From: an uncultured Clostridium sp.
GTDB taxonomy: Bacteria > Bacillota > Clostridia > Oscillospirales > Oscillospiraceae
DNA length: 33,153 bases
Assembly: GCA_904420465.1 (NCBI GenBank)
Contig: CAJFVL010000014.1
Coordinates: forward strand, 1 to 33,153
Reading direction: 5' to 3'
Position 1 is the first letter of the stretch. Each line of letters starts with the position of its first letter. A program made the position numbers and the translations under genes. Under the pieces are notes generated by a model. The model was not told the DNA's origin. It searched no databases and worked only from the letters and a program-made list of their open reading frames with translations. This document shows, one piece after another, positions 8,667 to 18,502 of this stretch.

Positions 8667-8968
8667 GAAAAACAAAAATGCGGCAGTTTCCAGGTGGGGC
8701 AACACCTGGAAACCTGCGCAGGTGCCGAAACCACCTACACAACGGCCGAAAGGCCGCACCGCATGGAATATGATACGACAGTCCGGCCTTTTTGTAAAGG
8801 GCGGGTTTGTTGGCGTGTTCCATGTTTGTGTCGCATGAAGAGGCCTTTGCTTCTCGCGCTGTGTAGGCTTTGCCCTGCACGGCGTTTTTGTTTTTCGCCC
8901 AACCCCCGGGGGCGCAAGCCCCCTGGGCGGTTGCGGTGGAGAACAACCATAGATAAGGAGCGCAAAGC
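8667..8968 (+). ncRNA. Predicted structured 5' leader / possible regulatory RNA upstream of the TraX-family gene
   Basis: ~300-nt gap after a good promoter; ATGCGG(8678-8683)/CCGCAT(8759-8764) closes three hairpins (GTTTCCAGGTG/CACCTGGAAAC, AGGTG/CACCT, CGGCC-GAAA-GGCCG); further hairpins downstream. Confidence 0.5.
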
Positions 8969-9700
8969 ATGGACACAGAGACACAGACACAAGCACAGAC
9001 CCCGCGGCTGAAAACCAATCTGGACACCAGCTTCCTGAAGCTGATTGCCATCCTATGCATGGTAGCGGACCACATTGGCACCGTCTTTTTCCCCGGCTAT
9101 CCGGCCTTCCGGTGGGTGGGACGGCTGGCCTTCCCCATCTTCTGCTACTGCCTGACGGTGGGGCTGATGTACACCCGCGACATCAGGAGGTACCTGGGGC
9201 GGCTGGCCGTCTTTGCCGTCCTCTCCCAGCCCTTTTACGCGCTGGCCTTCCACCCCCGCGGCTTCTGGGAGAATCTGACCAACTGGAACATCTTTGTCAC
9301 CCTGTTTTTCAGCCTGCTGGCCATTTATGGGATCAAGTCCCGGAGGTGGTGGTGGTTTGTGGTCGGCGTGCTGGCCATCAACCTCCTGAACGCGGACTAC
9401 GCTAACACGGGAATCATCCTGACCCTGATCTTCTACCTGTGCCGGAACAGGCCCCGGCTGGGGGCGCTGCTCTATGTGCTGTCCTACCTCTCCGCGCTTT
9501 GGGGCGGCAGCCTGGAGGACCCGCTGGCCCTGGTGGTGGGCGGACACGCCGTTGGTTTCGAAATCTTTGCCATCCTGTCTGCCCCCCTGATCTTCCTGCC
9601 CACCCATGTGGAGCCCAAAATCCCCAAATGGTTCTTTTACGCCTTCTATCCCGGGCACCTGTTTGTCATCTTCCTGGTAAGAATGGCCCTGCATATCTGA
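8969..9700 (+). CDS. TraX-family integral membrane protein
   Basis: FLKLIAILCMVADHIGTVFFPGYPAFRWVGRLAFPIFCYCLTVGLMYTRDIRRYLGRLAVFAVLSQPFYALAF is typical of the TraX family; AAGGAG RBS upstream. Confidence 0.9.
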   Translation: MDTETQTQAQTPRLKTNLDTSFLKLIAILCMVADHIGTVFFPGYPAFRWVGRLAFPIFCYCLTVGLMYTRDIRRYLGRLAVFAVLSQPFYALAFHPRGFWENLTNWNIFVTLFFSLLAIYGIKSRRWWWFVVGVLAINLLNADYANTGIILTLIFYLCRNRPRLGALLYVLSYLSALWGGSLEDPLALVVGGHAVGFEIFAILSAPLIFLPTHVEPKIPKWFFYAFYPGHLFVIFLVRMALHI

Positions 9701-9717
9701 GACAGGGAGAAAAAACA

Positions 9718-9741
9718 GCCGCCCGGCGCCTGCCGGGCGGC
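9718..9741. terminator. Terminator hairpin between convergent TraX-family and cysS genes
   Basis: GCCGCCCGGC-GCCT-GCCGGGCGGC; A-tract on the left gives a T-run on the minus strand. Confidence 0.75.
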
Positions 9742-9764
9742 TTAGCTTCTATTTTAAATTAAGC

Positions 9765-11213
9765 TCAAATTTTCTTCCACACCGCTCCGCCGGGCACATC
9801 GGTGATCTCAATGCCCCGCTCCTTCAGCTCATCCCGGATGCGGTCGGCCTCGGCGAAGTTCTTGGCCTTCTTGGCCTCGCCCCGGGCCTTGACCAATGCG
9901 TCGATCTCCGGGTCGCCCTCGCCGGTGACGGTGTAGCCCGCCTGGGCCTGGGCAGCCTTCACCTTGGCCTGCTCCTCCCGGACGGCCGCCGCCTTCTCCA
10001 GCAGGGACAGGGAGAGCACCTGGTCAAAGCTGTCCAGGATGGCCAGCTTGGTGGCGCCGTTGGTCTTTGCCTTGAGGGCGTCGTACAGCAGGGTGACCCC
10101 CATGGAGGTGTTCAGGTCGTTGCCCACCTGCTGGAGGAACTTTTCCTTGTACTCGCCCAGCACGGCCTCGTCCACGGCCCCGTCCCCGGGGTCCAGGGCG
10201 GCAATGCGGGCCACCAGCTTCTGGTAGGCCTGGGCGGCGTTGTCCAGGTTCTCCCAAGAGAACACCAGGCCCTTGCGGTAGTGGCTCTGCAGGCAGAAGA
10301 AGCGGTAGGCCAGGGGGTCGTAGCCCTTCTCCTCCAGGAGGGAGACGGTGAGGAATTCCCCCTTGGACTTGGACATCTTTCCGCTGGTGGTGTTCAGGTG
10401 GTGGACATGAAACCACTGCCTGCACCAGGGGTGTCCGATGAAGCTCTCACTCTGGGCAATCTCATTGGTGTGGTGGGGGAAGGCGTTGTCGATACCCCCG
10501 CAGTGCAGGTCCAGGTACTCCCCGTTATACTTCAGGGAGATGCCGGAGCACTCGATATGCCAGCCGGGGTAGCCCACTCCCCAGGGGGAGTCCCATTTCA
10601 GGGCCTGGTCCTCAAACTTGGACTTGGTGAACCAGAGGACGAAGTCATTCTTGTTGCGCTTGTTGGTGTCCTCCTCCACCCCCTCGCGCACGCCCACGGC
10701 CAGATCCTCCTCGTCGTGGTCGTTGAAGATATAGTACCGCTCCAGCTTGGAGGAGTCAAAGTACACGTTGCCCCCCGCCTGATAGGCATAGCCCTTGTCC
10801 AGCAGCCCCTCAATAATCCTGATATACTCGTCGATGCAGCCGGTGGCGGGCTGAACGGTGTCTGGCTTTCGGATGTTCAGCTTCTCACAGTCCTGGAAAA
10901 AAGCGTCGGTGTAGAACTGGGCGATCTCCATGACAGTCTTGTGCTCCCGCTTGGCGCCCTTGAGCATCTTGTCCTCGCCGGTGTCCGCGTCGCTGGCCAG
11001 ATGGCCCACGTCGGTGATATTCATCACCCGGTTCACATCATAGCCGGAATAGCGCAGGAATTTTTCCAGCACATCCTCCATGATGTAGGAGCGCAGGTTG
11101 CCGATGTGGGCGAAGTGGTACACCGTGGGGCCGCAGGTGTACATCTCCACATGGCCTGGGGTGTGGGTGGTAAACTCCTCTTTTTTGTGGGTGGCGGAAT
11201 TATATAACAGCAT
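9765..11213 (-). CDS. cysS: Cysteinyl-tRNA synthetase
   Basis: CGPTVYHFAHIGNLRSYI (HIGH-like), HHLNTTSGKMSKSKGEF (KMSKS). Confidence 0.98.
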   Translation of the reverse strand: MLLYNSATHKKEEFTTHTPGHVEMYTCGPTVYHFAHIGNLRSYIMEDVLEKFLRYSGYDVNRVMNITDVGHLASDADTGEDKMLKGAKREHKTVMEIAQFYTDAFFQDCEKLNIRKPDTVQPATGCIDEYIRIIEGLLDKGYAYQAGGNVYFDSSKLERYYIFNDHDEEDLAVGVREGVEEDTNKRNKNDFVLWFTKSKFEDQALKWDSPWGVGYPGWHIECSGISLKYNGEYLDLHCGGIDNAFPHHTNEIAQSESFIGHPWCRQWFHVHHLNTTSGKMSKSKGEFLTVSLLEEKGYDPLAYRFFCLQSHYRKGLVFSWENLDNAAQAYQKLVARIAALDPGDGAVDEAVLGEYKEKFLQQVGNDLNTSMGVTLLYDALKAKTNGATKLAILDSFDQVLSLSLLEKAAAVREEQAKVKAAQAQAGYTVTGEGDPEIDALVKARGEAKKAKNFAEADRIRDELKERGIEITDVPGGAVWKKI

Positions 11214-11293
11214 AACAGAAAACCTCCATTGTTCTTTCTTTCGTAAGGGCGGATATTATCCGCCCGCGCTGCGGTTGTCCGCAGGGGAAAATC

Positions 11294-11947
11294 TTACGAT
11301 TTCTGCTCCGCAAACTTCTCATCCAGGAGCTTCTCCAAAAACTCCACCCGCTGGGAAAGGGCCTCCAGCCGCTCCACAGTCGGGTTTTTTACGCTGGTCT
11401 GGTCCACATCGTCCGCGTAATGGGTGGTGCGGCCGGCAATACGCACAATCTGAGCCGGGATGCCCACGGCGGTGGCATCCGGGGGCACCTCGCTGAGGAC
11501 CACGGCATTGGAGGCGATGCGGGCGTTGTCCCCCACCTTGAAGGGACCCAGCACCTTGGCCCCGCAGCTGATCAGCACATTGTTGCCGATGGTGGGGTGG
11601 CGCTTCCCCTGGTCCTTTCCGGTACCGCCCAGGGTGACCCCGTGATAGATCAGGCAGTCATCCCCCACCTCGGCGGTCTCGCCGATGACGATGCCCATGC
11701 CGTGGTCAATGACCAGCCGCCGGCCGATTTTGGCTCCGGGGTGAATTTCAATTCCCGTCCAGAAGCGGCTCCACTGGGACACCACCCGGGCCAGAAATTT
11801 ACAGCGATGGCAGTATAACCAGTGAGCCAGACGGTGATACAGCGTGGCATGGACCCCCTGGTAGAGCAGAAAGATCTCCAGCTTGGACCGGGCCGCCGGG
11901 TCCCGGCGCTGGTAGGCCTCCAGCGTCTCATTCAAGTGTTTGAACAT
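11294..11947 (-). CDS. cysE: Serine O-acetyltransferase
   Basis: Hexapeptide-repeat region EIHPGAKIGRRLVIDHGMGIVIGETAEVGDDCLIYHGVTLGGTGKDQGKRHPTIGNNVLISCGAKVLG. Confidence 0.97.
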   Translation of the reverse strand: MFKHLNETLEAYQRRDPAARSKLEIFLLYQGVHATLYHRLAHWLYCHRCKFLARVVSQWSRFWTGIEIHPGAKIGRRLVIDHGMGIVIGETAEVGDDCLIYHGVTLGGTGKDQGKRHPTIGNNVLISCGAKVLGPFKVGDNARIASNAVVLSEVPPDATAVGIPAQIVRIAGRTTHYADDVDQTSVKNPTVERLEALSQRVEFLEKLLDEKFAEQKS

Positions 11948-12003
11948 GGCTCCTCCTGTTCCCTCTCCAAATCAGCGGCATGGTTTTCGGGGGGCGGAGG
12001 ACA

Positions 12004-12230
12004 GCAAAAACGCCCCCCACGCCCACCCTGGGCATAAGAGGCGATGTGACTCGCGGTTCCACTCTCATTTCTCACTTGTCCGGCCGATATCGGGGCCGAC
12101 CCGGGCGGCATTGCCCGCCGCGCTCCCGGACGCACTTCACGCCCCGCCGCCGCAGGTCCCCTTTCAGCCGGTGAAGGACCCTCTCTGTTCTTTGACGCTG
12201 GCGCTACTTTTCCGTTCCTCGCGCTTACAG
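12004..12230 (-). promoter_or_regulatory. T-box leader (predicted Cys specificity) controlling cysE-cysS
   Basis: Minus strand carries T-box motif AGAGTGGAACCGCGA (12051-12065), followed by a GC-rich hairpin and T-run (about 12004-12043); upstream Stem-I-like region contains a candidate UGC specifier (GTGAAGTGCGTCC). Confidence 0.9.
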
Positions 12231-12236
12231 GACATT

Positions 12237-12265
12237 ATATTAGCATGCTCCGGTTTTGGTGTCAA
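12237..12265 (-). promoter_or_regulatory. Candidate promoter of the T-box/cysE-cysS transcript
   Basis: Minus strand TTGACA (12260-12265) - N17 - TAATAT (12237-12242). Confidence 0.65.
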
Positions 12266-12317
12266 GCGGTGGCCGGGAAAAATCGCCGGCTCCGGGAGAA
12301 CCCGGAGCCGTGCCTTT

Positions 12318-12794
12318 TTACTCCACCGCCCCCTGGGCGGCCTGTGTATCGCTGGCCACTGCCATCAGCACGGTGTTTCCCCGCTGGTCCAGCAGAGCGC
12401 TCTCCAGCTTGGGAATTTCCTCGGGGCGGTAGTTCTCATTCTCCGTAATCTGCCCCTGGATGTAGTCCTCCAAAGCAGTCACCGCCGACGCGGCCTGTTC
12501 CTCGGTGCTGAACACAAAGACGGCCCCAATCTCGCAGGTCAGCCCCATATCGCACAGGACGGCGCAGTCAGTCATATCCTCCCGGTTCAGGCCGGCGGAG
12601 GAGAGGCCGCAGAGCTGAAAGGCCGTGTCCCCGTCCACCTCCTCCAGAGCCACCGAGAAGGCTCCGGCATCCACCATGGCCTGGACGTCAGAGGTCTCAT
12701 ACACATCCTGCTGCTGACTTCCACAGGCAGCCAGGGCAAACAGACACATCAGGACGGCCAGCGCAGCTGTCATTCTTTTTCCCATGACACTCAT
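12318..12794 (-). CDS. DUF4358-type lipoprotein
   Basis: Lipobox-like LFALAACG; body resembles DUF4358 proteins; alternative start at residue 4 (12785) has better RBS spacing. Confidence 0.75.
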   Translation of the reverse strand: MSVMGKRMTAALAVLMCLFALAACGSQQQDVYETSDVQAMVDAGAFSVALEEVDGDTAFQLCGLSSAGLNREDMTDCAVLCDMGLTCEIGAVFVFSTEEQAASAVTALEDYIQGQITENENYRPEEIPKLESALLDQRGNTVLMAVASDTQAAQGAVE

Positions 12795-12802
12795 TCTCCT
12801 TT

Positions 12803-13747
12803 TTACTGGCCGGCCTGATCCGCTTCAGGCTGGGGCTGTTCCCGCCCCGCCTCCAGCGCGGCCGGGTCCACGGTGTGGGTCTGCAGGTAAGTCAGCCACT
12901 GCTGACAATACGCCTTGCTCAGATGCACCCCGTCATTGCTGGCGTCATAGGGCAGGGCGCCGTTCTCGTCGGCAAAGGCGGAATACAGGTCCAGAAACAC
13001 CACCTGCTTCTCCTGGGCGGCCTGGCGCATCAGATCGTTGTAAACCCGCAGGTGCTCGTTGGTCAGGTAGCTCCTGCCGGTGGTCTCAGCGATGCGCTGC
13101 TCGTTCAGGGGAATCAGGCCCTGTATGTAAATGATCGCATCGGGCTGCACCGCCCGGATGGCGTCGATCGCCTCCAGATAGCTCTCGTAAAAGCCTTGGT
13201 CATTGTAGTAGCCCAGCTCATTGACGCCCAGGGAGAGGTATACCTTGCCGTACTGCTTCAGACCCAGGGCCTCCAGCAGCGTGTACTGTGTCCCGTCGAT
13301 GGTCAGTGCCTTTTTCTCTGCCAGCTTGAAGATAGACAGCCCGTTGGAGGTCAAATTCTCACCGCAGCCGATGCCGCTGTAGATCAAAAAACCATCGGTG
13401 CGGGAATCGCCCACAAAGGCGGCGTCCTCAAAATAGCTGTTGTCCACCGCCTCTGTCTCCGGGGCGGGCTGGGTAAAGTCATAGACCTCCTGCACTTCAG
13501 CCCCATCACCGGATTCCACGGGCATATCAGCTCCGCCGGAGGCCTCCGCCGGGTCGGCGGGATCTGTTTCAACCGGCTTTGATTCGTGCAGCGCCACCAT
13601 TGGCGCGCTCTGCACCGGGACTGGCCGCAGAATACTCCACAGCATCCATCCCCCCGCCAAAAGCACCAGGGCGGCCGGCGCCGCGATCAGCCATAGATTC
13701 CAGCGGCCGCGCCGGGCGCGGTGTCCGCGATAACTCTGTTTCAACAT
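12803..13747 (-). CDS. SGNH/GDSL-family hydrolase with N-terminal membrane anchor
   Basis: FVGDSRTDG (block I), LSLGVNELG (block III-like), DGVHLSKAY (block V); N-terminal TM segment. Confidence 0.85.
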   Translation of the reverse strand: MLKQSYRGHRARRGRWNLWLIAAPAALVLLAGGWMLWSILRPVPVQSAPMVALHESKPVETDPADPAEASGGADMPVESGDGAEVQEVYDFTQPAPETEAVDNSYFEDAAFVGDSRTDGFLIYSGIGCGENLTSNGLSIFKLAEKKALTIDGTQYTLLEALGLKQYGKVYLSLGVNELGYYNDQGFYESYLEAIDAIRAVQPDAIIYIQGLIPLNEQRIAETTGRSYLTNEHLRVYNDLMRQAAQEKQVVFLDLYSAFADENGALPYDASNDGVHLSKAYCQQWLTYLQTHTVDPAALEAGREQPQPEADQAGQ

Positions 13748-13783
13748 GGGTTCCCTCCAAAAATAATACTGTGCGGCGGAATA

Positions 13784-15019
13784 TTATGACGTCATTGAAT
13801 GTCCGCTCCGAAGAATCCGGGGCGCCGCGGCCCGCAGCAGAGAGGACATCAGCATAGCCCCCACCGCCAGGGCGGCGGCAAAGCCCAGGGTATGCAGCAG
13901 GGCAGATAAAAACAGCTGAGTCTGTCCGGCCACGCAATACTGCATGGCGTGATAAATTCCCGCCCCAGGCACCAGAGGGAGCAGGGCCACCTGCAGATAG
14001 CCGGTGACAGGGCAGCGGCGCAGCCGGGCCATCAGCTCAGAGTAAGCGGATATGACCACTGCCGCCGCAAACGCGGCAAAGATGTCGCCGGCACCCAGGT
14101 TCATGGCCAGAAGATAGACCAGCCAGCCCAGCGCGGCCCCCAGGCCGCAGATCAGGATACCTCGCCCCTGGATATTGTACACCAGGCCAAACCCCACGCA
14201 GGCCAGGAAGGCCCACAGGCAGGCCGGAACGGACGCGGACAGGGCTGTGCTCCCTTCAACCGGCGCGTCTCCTCCCAGGGCCAGCGGCAGAGCGGTTCCC
14301 AGCGCAATGGCGGAAGCCGTCAGAATGACCTCTGCTGTCCGCTCCAGCCCGGAGAGGATATCCCCGGCCATAATCTCCCGCATGGCGCTGGTCAGCGCCA
14401 TGCCGGGTACCAGCACCATCAGGGTGCCAATGGTCACCGCTTCAGCGCTGGCTCCCAGACCGATTTCCGCCAGAAGCAGCGCCAGCCCCGCCGCCAGGGC
14501 GGCGGATACCGCCGTGTGAAAGAAGCTGTTCCCTCCGGTCAGGGTCTTTCCATAAATCAGACACAGCCCCACAGCCAGCCCGCACAGGGCGGCACACAGC
14601 CCATCTCCCGGTCCTCCGCCGAAAAACAGCGAAAAAAAGGCAGAGGCCGCCATATAGCCCAGCAGCAGGGCCGAGGGCGGATACCGGGGACTTTCCGGGA
14701 TCAGCCGGGCGGTCAGCTCCCGCGCCTCCTCCACCGGGAGGGGCTGCCGGCACAGCCGGCGGCACAGGGCGTTGCAGCGCTCCAGCAATTCAATGTCTGT
14801 TCCGTGGGCCGGGATGCGGCACATCCGGGTCAGGGCCCGGCCTTCCGGCGTGGCAATGCTGACAATCAGGCAATTTGGAATGGCAAACACCTGGGGGTCC
14901 AGACCATAGGCAGTGAGCAGCCGGCGCACCGACTCCTCCACCCGATAGATCTCCGCGCCGCTGGACATCAACTGCCGTCCCAGCTCGGTCCCCAGGTCGA
15001 GAAGTCTGTCGTAATCCAT
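13784..15019 (-). CDS. Threonine/serine exporter family protein (fused ThrE N- and C-domains)
   Basis: GTELGRQLMSSGAEIYRVEESVRRLLTAYGL...IPNCLIVSI followed by many TM segments; start at MDYDRLL with GGAGGA RBS rather than 15070. Confidence 0.87.
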   Translation of the reverse strand: MDYDRLLDLGTELGRQLMSSGAEIYRVEESVRRLLTAYGLDPQVFAIPNCLIVSIATPEGRALTRMCRIPAHGTDIELLERCNALCRRLCRQPLPVEEARELTARLIPESPRYPPSALLLGYMAASAFFSLFFGGGPGDGLCAALCGLAVGLCLIYGKTLTGGNSFFHTAVSAALAAGLALLLAEIGLGASAEAVTIGTLMVLVPGMALTSAMREIMAGDILSGLERTAEVILTASAIALGTALPLALGGDAPVEGSTALSASVPACLWAFLACVGFGLVYNIQGRGILICGLGAALGWLVYLLAMNLGAGDIFAAFAAAVVISAYSELMARLRRCPVTGYLQVALLPLVPGAGIYHAMQYCVAGQTQLFLSALLHTLGFAAALAVGAMLMSSLLRAAAPRILRSGHSMTS

Positions 15020-15201
15020 CGAATCTGTTCCTCCTTCTCCAAAGGATATCATGTTTATATGAAATTGCAAGTGACAAAATCGTTACAATTTTCCCCGTCT
15101 GTCCCAGCGGCAAACCCGGACGCAGGAGCCGGCGGGGCGGTATTCAGAAAATGGATGACAGGCGTGATCCCCGCGGATACAAAGGCGGGGAAGCACAGGC
15201 A

Positions 15202-15227
15202 AAGCGGCGCCGGAACCGGCGCCGCTT
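15202..15227. terminator. Hairpin terminator downstream of the degV-family gene
   Basis: AAGCGGCGCCGGAACCGGCGCCGCTT palindrome right after the stop at 15238. Confidence 0.6.
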
Positions 15228-15237
15228 CAGCTTGATT

Positions 15238-16143
15238 TCATCCCGATGTGCGCGCCGTCCGGCGCAGAATCCCCACCCCCAGGGGAGTGGGCCCGGTGTG
15301 CACCCCGATGGTGACACCGATCTGGTAGCGCTCTGACCGGGGAACCTGCTGTCCCCGCTGGGCCAGTCCTTCGAAAACCTCGTCCGTAAATTCCTCGTAC
15401 TCCTCTTCATCCAGGCCGAATCCGGTGACCACCCGCCACTGCCGCAGATCCAGCCCAAGCCGCTCCACATAGCGGAAAAACAGCTCCCGCACCCGCTGGA
15501 GGGATCGCTTGCGCCCCTGGGCAATGCCGTCAGACACCAGCCCGCCGTCCTGATATCCAATCAGCGGCTTGACCTTCAGCAGTGTGCCGGTGGCAGCCGC
15601 CGCCCTTCCGATCCGCCCCCCGTGGCGCAGGTATTCCAAATCGTTGGTGCTGAAAAAGATCCGTCCTGTGGGGCGGACCGCCTCCAGACGGAGCACAGCC
15701 TCCTCCAGACTGAGGCCCTGATCCCGCAGATCGGCAGCCTCCTCCACCAGCTGTCCCTGGAGCACCGTGGCCAGCTGGGAGTCCATCACATAGACCCGGG
15801 CATCGGGAAATTCCTCCCGCAGCTCCTCAGCCGCGTTGCGGGCCGATTGGATGGAGCCGCTGAAGGGGGCGTTGAGGCAGATGCACAGGATTGGCATCCC
15901 CTGGGCCGCCGCCGGACGGAAGGCGTCCAGATAGTCCTGCACCGTCGGCATGGAGGTCCGGGGAAAGATCCCCGGGTTGTCCGCCATGCGCTGATAAAAT
16001 TCATGGGTGGGAATGTCCTTCTCCTCCCGGTAGTAGCGGTCATCCCCCAGCGCCACATAATAGGACACCAGGTCCACATTCAGCCTCCGGGCCCGCTCTG
16101 CCCCCAGGTCACAGGAGCTGTCACTGACAATGTGAAATTTCAT
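15238..16143 (-). CDS. DegV family (fatty-acid-binding) protein
   Basis: MKFHIVSDSSCDLGAE, TSMPTVQDYLDAF, FSGSIQSARNAAEEL, STNDLEYLRHGGRIGRAAAATGTLLKVKPLI; start set at MKFHIV. Confidence 0.93.
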   Translation of the reverse strand: MKFHIVSDSSCDLGAERARRLNVDLVSYYVALGDDRYYREEKDIPTHEFYQRMADNPGIFPRTSMPTVQDYLDAFRPAAAQGMPILCICLNAPFSGSIQSARNAAEELREEFPDARVYVMDSQLATVLQGQLVEEAADLRDQGLSLEEAVLRLEAVRPTGRIFFSTNDLEYLRHGGRIGRAAAATGTLLKVKPLIGYQDGGLVSDGIAQGRKRSLQRVRELFFRYVERLGLDLRQWRVVTGFGLDEEEYEEFTDEVFEGLAQRGQQVPRSERYQIGVTIGVHTGPTPLGVGILRRTARTSG

Positions 16144-16437
16144 GTGGATACGGCTCTCCTTCTTCCGTTCTCCATGTCCAGACCCCGCCAGGCTCTGTCG
16201 GAAGTTTCGCATTGGTACAATTATATACCTGTACAGCAATAAGTCAACCAATTTTTATAAATTTTGTCTCATTTCTTCCTCTCCCCCCTATTTTCTCCGC
16301 TCGCTCCCTGTGATACAATATCGGCATCGGTTCTGACCCGCATCAGCCGAGGCCGGCAGTCTTTCAGATGGATTCAAGCTTCATGAAGTATAATAAAATT
16401 GATCTTTTATTTTATCTTGCCGCTGGGAGGCGATGCT

Positions 16438-17133
16438 ATGCGAATTTTGATCGTGGAGGACGAAAAGCGGCTGGCGGAAACCCTGTGCCAGCTGATGGAG
16501 GAGCAGCGCTATCAGGTGGACGTGGTGTATGACGGGGCGGACGGGCTGGACTATGGACTGTCCAATGCCTATGATCTGATCCTGCTGGATATTATGCTGC
16601 CCAAGCTGGACGGCTTTCAGGTGGCCCGACAGCTGCGGTCATCCCGCATTTCCACCCCTATTTTGATGCTGACCGCACGGGATGACATATCCGACAAAAT
16701 CAGCGGTCTGGACTGCGGCGCGGATGACTACATGACCAAGCCCTTTGACTCCGGGGAGCTGCTGGCCCGGGTCCGGGCGCTGACCCGCCGCCAGGGCGAG
16801 GTGCTGGGCGATGTGCTCACCCTGGGCGATCTCTCCCTGGACTGCGGTTCCCGCTCGCTCAACGCCCAGGGGCGTTCCGTCCGGCTGGGCTTCAAGGAGT
16901 TCGAGGTAATACGTCTGCTTCTGATCCACCAGGCCGGGGTGGTGGCCAAAGAGACCTTGATCGCCAAGGTGTGGGGCATTGACTCGGACGCCGAGGACAA
17001 TAATGTGGAGGTTTATATCTCCTTTCTGCGCAAAAAGCTGGCCTACCTGGGCAGCCGGGTGGTTATCAGCACCATCCGCAAGGTGGGCTACCACCTGGAG
17101 GACCTGGGAGACAAGGCGGCCGAGCCGTGCTGA
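16438..17133 (+). CDS. OmpR-family response regulator
   Basis: MRILIVEDEKRLAETLCQLM receiver, DLILLDIMLPKLDG, winged-helix C-terminus. Confidence 0.96.
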   Translation: MRILIVEDEKRLAETLCQLMEEQRYQVDVVYDGADGLDYGLSNAYDLILLDIMLPKLDGFQVARQLRSSRISTPILMLTARDDISDKISGLDCGADDYMTKPFDSGELLARVRALTRRQGEVLGDVLTLGDLSLDCGSRSLNAQGRSVRLGFKEFEVIRLLLIHQAGVVAKETLIAKVWGIDSDAEDNNVEVYISFLRKKLAYLGSRVVISTIRKVGYHLEDLGDKAAEPC

Positions 17134-18377
17134 AGCAGCTTCGTTTCCAGTTTATCCTGACCAACATGCTGCTGGTCTTTCTGGCTCTGCTGGCGGTGTT
17201 CAGCGTGCTGATGCTGTCCACCGCCCGGCAGCTGGAGCAGGAGAGCTACACCGCCCTGGAGCTGGCTCTGCGCTGGGAGGACCGGGACGGTCCCCCCTCC
17301 TTTCTTTTTGATCTGCCTGAGAACAATCTGGAGAACGAGCAGAACAACAGCCGCTTCATTCCCGCCTTTTGTGTCACGGTAAACGGAGATGGGGAGGTAA
17401 AGCGGCTGACCAGCGGCCGGGACACCCAGGTATCCGACGAGGTGCTGGAGCAGGCGGTGGAGCTGGCACTGGACAGCGGACAGTGCCAGGGTCTGCTGGG
17501 CAGCCTGGATCTCCGCTTCAAAACGTGGAAGGTCTCGGAGGAGGAAACCCGCATTGCCTTTTCGGATTTGGGGTGGGAGCAGGCGTCACTGACCCGGCTG
17601 CTTCTCAATTTGCTGCTGGTAGGAGTTGCCGCCTTGGCCGGCTTCTTCTTCATCAGCCTTTTCCTCTCCCGTCAGGCCCTGCGTCCGGCGGCCCGGGCCT
17701 GGGAGCAGCAGAACCAGTTTGTGGCCGACGCCTCCCACGAGCTCAAGACCCCCCTCACCGTCATCCTGGCCAACACCTCCATCGTCCTCTCCCACCCGGA
17801 CAAGACCGTCGCGGAAAACCGGAAGTGGCTGGATTACATCCAGGAGGAGGCCCTGCGGATGAAAATTCTGGTGGAGGACCTGCTGTTTCTGGCCAAAAAT
17901 GAGGGCAGCCGCCTCCCCTCCCCCCAGCCGGTTCCCTTCAGCGACCTGGTGGAGGGCTGTCTGCTGCGCTTTGAGCCGGTGGCATTTGAGCATGGGGTGG
18001 AGCTGACCTCCCAGGTTGATTCCGGCGCCGTTCTGTCGGGCGACCAGGACAGCCTGAAACGTCTGGTGATGATTTTGCTGGACAACGCCGTCAAATACGC
18101 CGGAGAAGGGGGACATGTCTCCCTCACTCTGGCCGTCCGCAGCGACCGGGTCCATCTGGAGGTACAGAACACCGGGGCCCCCATTCCCCCCGAGCACCTG
18201 TCTCACCTGTTTGAACGTTTCTACCGGGCGGACAGCTCCCGCAGCCGGGATCAGGGGGGCTACGGCCTTGGCCTTGCCATTGCCCAGGCTGTGGCAAGGG
18301 CGCACCGGGGGGAGATCTCGGTGTCCAGCGACAGCGTCAGGGGAACCGTCTTTCTTGTCTCTCTTCCTCTGTCCTGA
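17127..18377 (+). CDS. Sensor histidine kinase
   Basis: N-terminal TM segments, FVADASHELKTPLTVI H-box, HATPase with YGLGLAIAQAVARAHRG; GTG start overlaps the response regulator stop. Confidence 0.95.
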   Translation: MLKQLRFQFILTNMLLVFLALLAVFSVLMLSTARQLEQESYTALELALRWEDRDGPPSFLFDLPENNLENEQNNSRFIPAFCVTVNGDGEVKRLTSGRDTQVSDEVLEQAVELALDSGQCQGLLGSLDLRFKTWKVSEEETRIAFSDLGWEQASLTRLLLNLLLVGVAALAGFFFISLFLSRQALRPAARAWEQQNQFVADASHELKTPLTVILANTSIVLSHPDKTVAENRKWLDYIQEEALRMKILVEDLLFLAKNEGSRLPSPQPVPFSDLVEGCLLRFEPVAFEHGVELTSQVDSGAVLSGDQDSLKRLVMILLDNAVKYAGEGGHVSLTLAVRSDRVHLEVQNTGAPIPPEHLSHLFERFYRADSSRSRDQGGYGLGLAIAQAVARAHRGEISVSSDSVRGTVFLVSLPLS

Positions 18378-18437
18378 CAATCCGCCGGCCAGCTCTGTTT
18401 TCCCAGCTCCGGAGCCGAAATTTTATCCAGCCGCTCC

Positions 18438-18465
18438 TTGACTTTTTCCTCTCTTCTGCTATACT
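18438..18465 (+). promoter_or_regulatory. Candidate promoter upstream of the GNAT gene
   Basis: TTGACT-N16-TATACT. Confidence 0.55.
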
Positions 18466-18502
18466 AAATGTGTAATGTAATAGATAAACGTTTGGGTACC
18501 TA

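Noticed and set aside
8488-9081. Minus-strand ORFs (197, 139 and 85 aa) across the TraX-family leader
   Set aside because: Overlap a region better explained as structured leader; no recognisable protein family, and they run into neighbouring genes.
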